DNA from: Chitinophaga pinensis
Lineage (GTDB): Bacteria > Bacteroidota > Bacteroidia > Chitinophagales > Chitinophagaceae
Assembly (NCBI RefSeq): GCF_007896845.1
Contig: NZ_VOHS01000009.1
Span: 1-64,000, forward strand
Length of the DNA stretch: 64,000 bases
Reading direction: 5' to 3'
A program made the position numbers and the translations under genes. Under the pieces are notes generated by a model. The model ran no database searches, was not told where the DNA came from, and saw only the letters and a program-made list of their open reading frames with translations. Positions 57,903-64,000 of this stretch are shown here, piece by piece (position 1 is the stretch's first letter; every line of letters starts with the position of its first letter).

Positions 57903-57910
57903 TATCTTTG
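57903..57910 (+). promoter_or_regulatory. -7 box of bioD, giving a (near-)leaderless transcript
   Basis: TATCTTTG ends 6 nt before the bioD ATG (57917), the same geometry and octamer as at rnhA. The alternative start TTG at 57908 falls inside the box and is therefore rejected. Confidence 0.55.
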
Positions 57911-57916
57911 CATGTC

Positions 57917-58549
57917 ATGAGTCAGCGGATATTTATTACCGGTATAGGGACCGGGGTAGGGAAAACAGTGACCTCCGCCTGCGTAGTGGAAGCGCTACAG
58001 GCAGATTACTGGAAACCGATACAGAGTGGGTTATCAGAAGGGACGGATACTGATACGGTGAAAAGTCTGATATCCAATCCTGTGACGGTTTGTCACCCGG
58101 AAGCATATCGTCTGGAAGCCCCGGCTTCGCCACATCTTGCGGCAAGACTGGAAAACATTCAGATTGATGTGGCACAGGTGGTCGCACAGGTAGGGGGAAT
58201 ACAGCCTTCCGGACGACCTTTGGTGATTGAAGGCGCCGGCGGACTGATGGTACCGTTGACAGAGCAGCTCTTTACTATCGACTTTATAGCGCAACTAAAA
58301 GCCAGCGTCATTATCGTGAGCCAGAATTATCTGGGGAGTATCAACCACGCATTATTGACCGCACAGGTACTGAAACAACGTGGTATCCCTGTTTTGGGGT
58401 GGATTTTCAGCGGAGCATATCATACCAATGAAACGGAAGTTGTAGAATGGAGCGGTTACCCGCTATTGGGAAGGATCCCTCACACTGCGCTGGTTGACAG
58501 GGCATTTGTGAAGGAACAGGCAGAAAAGTTATCTTTGGGGCAATTCTGA
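57917..58549 (+). CDS. bioD: Dethiobiotin synthetase
   Basis: This 210-aa ATP-dependent enzyme closes the ureido ring in biotin synthesis. It has the P-loop ITGIGTGVGKT near the N-terminus, YWKPIQSG (substrate lysine), TDTDTVKSL, VIEGAGGLMVPL and SQNYLGSINHALLT. Slightly shorter than E. coli BioD but complete. No other bio gene is in the window. It heads an operon-like run with 5-FCL, lpxK, rnr and a polyprenyl synthase gene. Biotin supply would serve the carboxylase genes also seen in this window, though they are not linked. Confidence 0.95.
   Translation: MSQRIFITGIGTGVGKTVTSACVVEALQADYWKPIQSGLSEGTDTDTVKSLISNPVTVCHPEAYRLEAPASPHLAARLENIQIDVAQVVAQVGGIQPSGRPLVIEGAGGLMVPLTEQLFTIDFIAQLKASVIIVSQNYLGSINHALLTAQVLKQRGIPVLGWIFSGAYHTNETEVVEWSGYPLLGRIPHTALVDRAFVKEQAEKLSLGQF
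58530..58537 (+). promoter_or_regulatory. Possible internal promoter before the 5-FCL gene
   Basis: TATCTTTG, the same octamer as at rnhA and bioD, occurs inside the last codons of bioD, 17 nt before the TTG start of the next gene. It could be a coincidence of coding sequence. Confidence 0.3.
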
Positions 58550-58554
58550 TCCAC

Positions 58555-59136
58555 TTGTTAACAAAAAAGGATATACGAAAGGAATACCTGGAAAAACGTT
58601 TGAACCTTCCGGACGATGTGATTGCCACCCTTAACCGGGAGTTACTGCACCAATGCCGGCTGCTGGATTACAGCAATTTCAGCATGGCACACATTTTTCT
58701 TCCCATCACTGAAAAGAAAGAAGCGGACACGCACGCACTGGTGGACTGGGCCAGAGAGGCATATCCTGCATTACAATGGGCATTGTCCAGGTCGGATATG
58801 CGTAATGCAACGATGGAACACTTTCTCTGGAAACCGGATACCGTGCTGGTAAAAAACGCTTACGGGATACCCGAACCTGCCGGAGGCATTACATTGCTGC
58901 CTGCCGAAATGGACCTGGTATTCGTTCCTATGCTCGCTTTCGATAAAAAAGGACAGCGGGTCGGATACGGAAAAGGGATGTATGACCGTTTCCTGAAACA
59001 ATGTTCGCCAACAGTAACCACTATCGGCCTGTCATTGTTCGAACCGGTAGAGGCGATCGCCGACGCAGGCGAAAACGACGTGCCTTTGGATATGGTCGTA
59101 ACGCCGCAAACAATTTACTATTTCAAAAAGAGCTAA
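58555..59136 (+). CDS. 5-formyltetrahydrofolate cyclo-ligase
   Basis: This 193-aa enzyme converts 5-formyl- to 5,10-methenyl-tetrahydrofolate with ATP. It starts at TTG 58555 (MLTKKDIRKEYLEKR, the usual N-terminal motif), as there is no in-frame ATG nearby. Key motifs are FLPITEKKEADT, the basic substrate loop and the nucleotide-binding FVPMLAFDKKGQRVGYGKGMYDRFL (read in parts). It lies 5 bp after bioD and 1 bp before lpxK. Confidence 0.92.
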   Translation: MLTKKDIRKEYLEKRLNLPDDVIATLNRELLHQCRLLDYSNFSMAHIFLPITEKKEADTHALVDWAREAYPALQWALSRSDMRNATMEHFLWKPDTVLVKNAYGIPEPAGGITLLPAEMDLVFVPMLAFDKKGQRVGYGKGMYDRFLKQCSPTVTTIGLSLFEPVEAIADAGENDVPLDMVVTPQTIYYFKKS

Positions 59137-59137
59137 A

Positions 59138-60205
59138 ATGCTGAAACACCTGAAAGTCTTATTATACCCTTTCTCACTGCTCTATGGTCTGGTAATGTGG
59201 GTACGTAACCGCTTGTACGACAGTAATATGCTGACGGCAGTAGAGTTTGATCTGCCCGTAATAGCCGTAGGCAATTTATCGGTAGGTGGTACGGGGAAGA
59301 CGCCTCATGTGGAGTACCTCATTAAGCTATTGAAAGATAATCATCAGGTAGCCACCTTAAGCCGGGGATATAACCGGCGTACCAGTGGGTATCTGCTGGC
59401 TGATCACGCCAGCACCGCCGCTCAGCTGGGAGATGAACCGATGCAGTTCCATCAGAAGTTTCCCGAAATAGCTGTCTGCGTAGGGGAAGAACGTATGCTG
59501 GCCATACCCCAGCTGCTGGGAGAACGTCCCGAAACACAGGTGATATTGCTGGATGATGCTTTCCAGCACCGTTCTGTAAAACCGGGTCAGAATATCCTGA
59601 TCACCGAATACGGACGCCGTTTCACCAAAGACCATGTAGTTCCTTTCGGTCGCCTGCGCGAAGGCCGTAAGGGCTATGAAAGGGCCAATTGTATCATTGT
59701 GTCCAAGTGTCCGCCACAACTGTCTGACACCGAAAAAGCCGCCATCCGGCAGGAGATTGCTCCTCTGCCGCATCAGCAACTGTTTTTTACTTCTCTGACC
59801 TATGGCGACTTATATGATATGTTCAGTGGCACACCGGTAACAGCTCCTGCTGATACCACCGTACTGCTTGTTTGTGGTATCGCAAGACCAGAGCCGCTTT
59901 TACAGCGATTAAAAGAAACCTGTAAAAGCGTATTTCTGCTCTCTTTTCCGGATCATTACTACTATTCCGTCCCTGATCTGGAGAAAATACACCGGGAACT
60001 GGAGAACCTGCCCGGTAGCAATAAACTGGTGGTAACAACCGAAAAAGACGCCGTCAGACTACAACTGCTGTCAGAACAGCTGCGTCCTTTGAATTTACCC
60101 ATCGCCGTTATGCCGGTGGAAATATCTTTCCTGTTCGGGGAAGGAGATTCATTTAATAATTATATTTTTACTTACGTGGATCAGTTTGGAAGTAACCATG
60201 ATTAA
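59138..60205 (+). CDS. lpxK: Tetraacyldisaccharide 4'-kinase (lipid A synthesis)
   Basis: The 355-aa inner-membrane-bound kinase phosphorylates the lipid A precursor at the 4' position. An N-terminal membrane helix (LLYPFSLLYGLVMWVRN) precedes the Walker A-type loop VGNLSVGGTGKTPHVEYL. TLSRGYNRR, GDEPMQFHQKFP, ILLDDAFQHRSVKPG and PFGRLREG follow. It starts one base after the 5-FCL stop and is followed 11 bp later by rnr. It indicates a Gram-negative envelope with lipid A. Confidence 0.95.
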   Translation: MLKHLKVLLYPFSLLYGLVMWVRNRLYDSNMLTAVEFDLPVIAVGNLSVGGTGKTPHVEYLIKLLKDNHQVATLSRGYNRRTSGYLLADHASTAAQLGDEPMQFHQKFPEIAVCVGEERMLAIPQLLGERPETQVILLDDAFQHRSVKPGQNILITEYGRRFTKDHVVPFGRLREGRKGYERANCIIVSKCPPQLSDTEKAAIRQEIAPLPHQQLFFTSLTYGDLYDMFSGTPVTAPADTTVLLVCGIARPEPLLQRLKETCKSVFLLSFPDHYYYSVPDLEKIHRELENLPGSNKLVVTTEKDAVRLQLLSEQLRPLNLPIAVMPVEISFLFGEGDSFNNYIFTYVDQFGSNHD

Positions 60206-60216
60206 ACGTTACGAGA

Positions 60217-62334
60217 ATGACAAAAAAGAAAAAACCTCAAAAACACAGTAGCCAGAAGAAAACCTTCAGGGGGACTGTTCAGATAACCCGCTCCGGGATG
60301 TCCTTTGTAATTATAGAAGGACAGGAGAAGGATGTAATGGTCCGCCAGAAAAATCTCAACACCGCCCTCGATGGAGATGAAGTGCTTGTCGATGTGATCA
60401 AACAGGGCAAGAATGAAGGCCGTATGGAAGGTGTGATAACGGAGATCATTAAACGTAAAAAGATCGAATTCACCGGCAGTCTGCAGGTTAATAAAGGCTT
60501 TGCCTTCCTGATACCGGAAAAAGGGCTGTTCATGCCTGATATATATATCCCTGCCAATTCCCTGAAAGATGCGAAGAACGGCGATAAAGCCGTCGTTCGT
60601 GTAGTGGCCTGGGGCGAAAAGACCCGCAAGCCGGTAGGGGAAGTCGTGGAAGTGCTGGATGCCAGCAATACCAACGATCTGGCTATGAAAGAGATCCTGA
60701 TCGAAAGCGGATTCCCGCTCAGCTTCCCGGATGAAGTGCTGAAAGAACTGAATCAGATTCAGGAGAACATCGATGCGGAAGAAGTGAAGAAAAGGAAAGA
60801 CTTCCGCAAGGTCCTCACTTTTACTATTGACCCGGTAGATGCGAAGGACTTTGATGATGCCATCTCTATCCGTAAACTGCGTGGTAACTGGTACGAAGTA
60901 GGGGTGCATATCGCTGACGTCAGCCATTATGTACAGCCGGATACCGCGCTTGATAAAGAGGCCGATAAACGTGCGACCTCCGTATACCTGCCAGACCGCG
61001 TATTGCCGATGCTGCCGGAAAAGATCTCCAATGAGCTTTGTTCCCTGCGTCCGCATGAAGATAAACTGACTTTCTCCGCTGTCTTCAAGATGAACGAGAA
61101 AGGAGAGATCAAAGAAAACTGGATTGGCCGTACCGTGATCCATTCCGATCACCGTTTTACGTACGAACAGGTACAGGAAGTCATCGAAACAGGAGAGGGC
61201 CCTTACAAGGATGAGGTCCTCTTGCTCAATAAGATCTCCCAGACCCTGCGTAAGCTGCGTTTTGAGAATGGTGCGATCAATTTCTCTTCACAGGAGGTCC
61301 GTTTCCAGCTGGACGAAAACGCGAAGCCGATAGGCATCGTGATCAAGGAAAGCAAAGAGGCGCATCAGCTGATTGAAGAACTGATGTTGCTCGCTAACAG
61401 GACCGTGGCGGAATACGTATACAATATCCGTATCGGTACCAACCAGCATGTACCATTCCCATATCGTGTACACGATACGCCGGATGAGGAAAAACTGAAA
61501 ATGTTCTCCGCCTTTGCCCGCAAGTTCGGTCACAAACTGGAAGTCGATAATCTCGAGAAACTGGCCCGCTCTTTCAATGAAATGTTGCAGCTGGCGCATG
61601 GTAAACCGGAACAGCATGTACTGGAGACCCTCGGTATCCGTACAATGGCGAAAGCCGCTTATACGACAGACGATATCGGTCACTACGGACTGGGCTTCGA
61701 ACATTATTGTCACTTTACCTCACCGATCCGCCGTTATCCGGACGTACTGGTACATCGTGTGCTGCAGCAGTGCCTGTCCCACGATATCCATCCGGACAAA
61801 CAGATGGAAAAGAAATGTAAGCACTCCTCCGAAATGGAACGTAAGGCCATGGAAGCAGAAAGAGCGGCTAACAAATACAAACAGGTGGAATACATGCAAC
61901 AGTACATCGGAGAAGAATTCGATGGGGTAGTGAGTGGTGTGGCACACTTTGGTTTCTGGGTGGAAACAGTAGATACCAAATGTGAAGGTCTGGTAAGCAT
62001 CCACAGCATGAGCACCAAAGACGAGTTCGTATACGATGAGAATGAATATTCACTGGTGGGATCCTTCACCGGCAAAAAGATCCGTATAGGTGATAAAGTG
62101 AGGATACAGGTAGTCGCTGCCAATCTGGTGAAACGCCAGCTGGACTACGACCTTGTAGAGCCGGAAGGCAGTGTTGCTGATGTATTCGCTGGCGGAAGAG
62201 TAAGGTCTTCCCGTAAACCGGCTACAGATAAGAAATCATCAAGGGCGCCAAAAGGCAAAAAGAAAGAAACTACTTCGAAGAAGAAACCGGCATCCGGAAA
62301 GAAGCCGGGTTCCTCTTCCCGTAAAAAGTCATAA
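60217..62334 (+). CDS. rnr: Ribonuclease R
   Basis: This 705-aa 3'-5' exoribonuclease degrades structured RNA and takes part in rRNA and tmRNA quality control. N-terminal cold-shock domains (FRGTVQITRSGMSFVIIEG, FTGSLQVNKGFAFLIPEKG) lead into the RNB catalytic domain with DPVDAKDFDDAISI. HIADVSHYVQPD, the GHYGLGFEHYCHFTSPIRRYPD motif (read in parts) and an S1 domain (GEEFDGVVSGVAHFGFWVE) follow. The last 50 residues are a lysine/serine-rich tail, as is usual for RNase R. Confidence 0.96.
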   Translation: MTKKKKPQKHSSQKKTFRGTVQITRSGMSFVIIEGQEKDVMVRQKNLNTALDGDEVLVDVIKQGKNEGRMEGVITEIIKRKKIEFTGSLQVNKGFAFLIPEKGLFMPDIYIPANSLKDAKNGDKAVVRVVAWGEKTRKPVGEVVEVLDASNTNDLAMKEILIESGFPLSFPDEVLKELNQIQENIDAEEVKKRKDFRKVLTFTIDPVDAKDFDDAISIRKLRGNWYEVGVHIADVSHYVQPDTALDKEADKRATSVYLPDRVLPMLPEKISNELCSLRPHEDKLTFSAVFKMNEKGEIKENWIGRTVIHSDHRFTYEQVQEVIETGEGPYKDEVLLLNKISQTLRKLRFENGAINFSSQEVRFQLDENAKPIGIVIKESKEAHQLIEELMLLANRTVAEYVYNIRIGTNQHVPFPYRVHDTPDEEKLKMFSAFARKFGHKLEVDNLEKLARSFNEMLQLAHGKPEQHVLETLGIRTMAKAAYTTDDIGHYGLGFEHYCHFTSPIRRYPDVLVHRVLQQCLSHDIHPDKQMEKKCKHSSEMERKAMEAERAANKYKQVEYMQQYIGEEFDGVVSGVAHFGFWVETVDTKCEGLVSIHSMSTKDEFVYDENEYSLVGSFTGKKIRIGDKVRIQVVAANLVKRQLDYDLVEPEGSVADVFAGGRVRSSRKPATDKKSSRAPKGKKKETTSKKKPASGKKPGSSSRKKS

Positions 62335-62370
62335 TTTATATAACTTAGAGCCGTTTATAGATATCACACC

Positions 62371-63342
62371 ATGCATTCATTCAAAGACTTAACCATTCAG
62401 TTTGGAGAACATTTCAGCAAGGAACATTTCCCGAAGGAGCCAAAGAAACTCTATGACGCTGCCAGTCATATCTTAAATATAGGAGGCAAGCGCATAAGAC
62501 CGATATTGTCTATTATGGGAAATGAACTGTTTGACGAGATCCACCCGGATGCTTTTCATGTCGGTACCGCCGTTGAACTGTTCCATAACTTTACTCTGGT
62601 GCATGACGATATCATGGACAAAGCGCCACTGCGCCGTAATCAGCCTACCGTGCATACCCTGTACGGGGATACCGCTGCTATTCTGGCCGGAGACGTGATG
62701 CTGATCAAGGTATATGAGTACCTGAACAAAGTACAGCCACATTACAAACAGAAGCTGATCACCGCATTTAACAAGGCAGCTATTGAAGTATGTGAGGGAC
62801 AGCAGATCGATATGGACTTCGAAGAAATGGAGCCGGAACAGGTGAAATACGACGATTATGTGAAGATGATCGCACTGAAGACCTCCGTATTGCTGGCTGC
62901 AAGTCTGCAGATGGGCGCTATCATCGGTGGTGGCAGCGATTACAATCAGCGGCATATTTACGAGTTCGGCAAAAACATAGGGATTGCCTTCCAGATTCAG
63001 GATGATTATCTGGATGCCTTCGGTGATCCGGAGAAATTCGGTAAACAACAGGGTGGAGATATACTGGTCAATAAAAAGACATTCCTGTTGCTGAAAGCGC
63101 TGGAACTTTGTAATCCGGCACAACATCAGAAACTGAAGGAGTTACTGGCGACCAGTCCGGATGATAAAGTGAATCAGGTATTGGAATTATTCCATGATTG
63201 TAAAGTAGATGCCTGGGCGGAAAAGGAGAAAGACCGTTTTCAACAGCTGGCATTTGAACATCTGGAAAGCATAGCGGTGCTTTCTTCGAGGAAGGGACCG
63301 TTGATTGAGCTGGCGAATTTCCTGTTGAACCGCGAACACTAG
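62371..63342 (+). CDS. Polyprenyl diphosphate synthase
   Basis: This 323-aa trans-isoprenyl diphosphate synthase has the first aspartate-rich motif DDIMD (FTLVHDDIMDKAPLRRNQP), GGKRIRP near residue 37, GDVMLIKVYEYL and the second motif FQIQDDYLDAFGD. Family members make the farnesyl to octaprenyl chains of menaquinone, bactoprenol or carotenoids; chain length cannot be set from sequence with certainty. It lies 36 bp after rnr and ends the operon at a terminator. Confidence 0.92.
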   Translation: MHSFKDLTIQFGEHFSKEHFPKEPKKLYDAASHILNIGGKRIRPILSIMGNELFDEIHPDAFHVGTAVELFHNFTLVHDDIMDKAPLRRNQPTVHTLYGDTAAILAGDVMLIKVYEYLNKVQPHYKQKLITAFNKAAIEVCEGQQIDMDFEEMEPEQVKYDDYVKMIALKTSVLLAASLQMGAIIGGGSDYNQRHIYEFGKNIGIAFQIQDDYLDAFGDPEKFGKQQGGDILVNKKTFLLLKALELCNPAQHQKLKELLATSPDDKVNQVLELFHDCKVDAWAEKEKDRFQQLAFEHLESIAVLSSRKGPLIELANFLLNREH

Positions 63343-63378
63343 CAGTTAATTATTCATAGTAATATTATTGCAGATAAA

Positions 63379-63417
63379 GAGGCTGTCCGTCATAAACGGA
63401 TGGCCTTTTGCTTTTTT
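63379..63417 (+). terminator. Terminator of the bioD-to-polyprenyl synthase operon
   Basis: A stem of about 11 bp with a central mismatch/G-U (AGGCTGTCCGT/ACGGATGGCCT), CATAA loop, then TTTTGCTTTTTT, 36 bp after the stop. Confidence 0.8.
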
Positions 63418-63483
63418 AGCCGTTTATATACAATGTTTTTTGTCCGCAACAGCGTTTTTTATAATCAAAAAGCGGGTGAAAGT

Positions 63484-63512
63484 TTGCTTATCGGCTAATT
63501 TATATATATTCG
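63484..63512 (+). promoter_or_regulatory. Promoter of the APC permease gene
   Basis: TTG at 63484-63486, 18 nt, TATATTCG at 63505-63512 (one mismatch to TAnnTTTG), 31 nt before the start codon. Confidence 0.55.
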
Positions 63513-63543
63513 CGCATTAGCTAAACCTGAACCTAATTACCGG

Positions 63544-64000
63544 ATGTCCAAATCGCTTTTTCGTAAGAAATCTATTATCAGTATACTCAAAGATGCTCAA
63601 GATGGTTTAACGGATGCGCATGGAGGGGGAGAACTCAACAAGGTATTAAAGGTGAAGGACCTTACTGCGCTGGGCATTGCAGCCGTTATCGGTGCAGGGA
63701 TCTTCTCTACGATCGGTGAGGCATCTTTTCATGGTGGCCCCGGTGTTTCCTTATTATTTATTATTACTGCTGTTACCTGCGGATTTTCTGCGCTCTGTTA
63801 TGCGGAGTTTGCATCCCGCGTACCGGTATCGGGCAGTGCATATACTTATTCTTATGTCACGTTCGGAGAAATAGCCGCCTGGATTATAGGTTGGTCATTG
63901 ATCCTTGAATATGCCATTGGTAATATTGCGGTTGCTATTTCATGGAGCGGGTACTTCAATAACCTGCTGGCAGGGGTAGGAAAAGGGCTGGGTGTCAACC
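63544..64000 (+). CDS. APC family amino acid permease, 3'-partial
   Basis: The reading frame is open from ATG 63544 to the window edge (152 codons). It encodes the cytoplasmic start (SKSLFRKKSIISILKDAQDG) and the first transmembrane helices of a cationic amino acid transporter-type permease. The signature DLTALGIAAVIGAGIFSTIG contains the substrate-backbone GxG loop. FIITAVTCGFSALCYAEFA, VPVSGSAYTYSYVTFGE and WIIGWSLILEYAIGNI complete the visible portion. Substrate and full length lie outside the window. Confidence 0.9.
   Translation, partial: MSKSLFRKKSIISILKDAQDGLTDAHGGGELNKVLKVKDLTALGIAAVIGAGIFSTIGEASFHGGPGVSLLFIITAVTCGFSALCYAEFASRVPVSGSAYTYSYVTFGEIAAWIIGWSLILEYAIGNIAVAISWSGYFNNLLAGVGKGLGVN

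Larger units (their letters stand above)
57478..57916. other. 439-bp divergent intergenic region between cystathionine beta-synthase and bioD
   Basis: No gene is supported here. It contains a -7 box for the minus-strand gene (TACATTCG on the minus strand, 57499-57506), the -7 box of bioD (57903-57910), two direct repeats beginning AGATGTCCCGTA (57566 and 57711) and a large inverted repeat (57706-57791), listed separately. Confidence 0.7.

Overview
The window looks like part of a Bacteroidota chromosome, most likely Chitinophagaceae (Chitinophaga-like). The evidence is two SusC/SusD pairs, one with its own ECF sigma factor and FecR anti-sigma factor. There are also type IX secretion (T9SS) C-terminal sorting domains of both the CHU_C and the YPNP type, a PorP/SprF protein, LytTR two-component genes, and promoters of the Bacteroidota type (TTG, about 19 nt, TAnnTTTG). 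No rRNA, tRNA, CRISPR array, transposase or prophage gene was seen. The genus is an inference.

Layout. 1-5525: the 3' part of a giant repeat adhesin, a PorP/SprF protein and a TPR/PD40 protein that lacks the usual OmpA end. 5614-8619: membrane acyltransferase and a LytTR kinase/regulator pair. 8620-10074: subtilisin-like lipoprotein. 10299-11498: COG0523 metallochaperone GTPase. 11635-18315: sigma factor, FecR, STN-SusC and SusD, a glycan or siderophore uptake system with trans-envelope signalling. 18381-27198: CocE-type hydrolase, a 43-aa membrane protein, scramblase-like protein, a CheB plus CheR-PAS-kinase pair, a CBM6-like secreted protein and an unknown protein. 27628-32747: second SusC (frameshifted) and SusD. 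32806-41892: Old Yellow Enzyme with a Crp-like regulator, sorbosone-dehydrogenase-like protein with cytochrome c, MarR-GNAT fusion, GH76 mannanase, CapA and NlpC/P60 proteins. 42092-56119: mostly housekeeping genes (biotin-dependent carboxylase beta subunit, RNase HI, YceI, LLM oxidoreductase, ABC permease, START protein, SmpB, AccD, fructose-bisphosphate aldolase, a BtuF-like protein). 56119-63342: cystathionine beta-synthase diverging from a bioD - 5-FCL - lpxK - rnr - polyprenyl synthase operon. The right edge cuts an APC-family amino acid permease.

Most striking are features outside the protein list. Seven single-base losses, nearly all in short homopolymer runs, break three otherwise healthy genes (adhesin, LytTR kinase, second SusC). 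This points to consensus error, or less likely real decay or phase variation. Two very long perfect palindromes (35-bp and 26-bp arms) sit between convergent genes. A third, 38-bp-arm inverted repeat with related direct repeats sits between cystathionine beta-synthase and bioD. The COG0523 gene has an inverted repeat just downstream of a clear promoter, a candidate metal-responsive site. I did not find a clearly new multi-gene system. The best candidates for something undescribed are the palindrome families, the 43-aa membrane protein and the translationally coupled CBS/BtuF-like pair.
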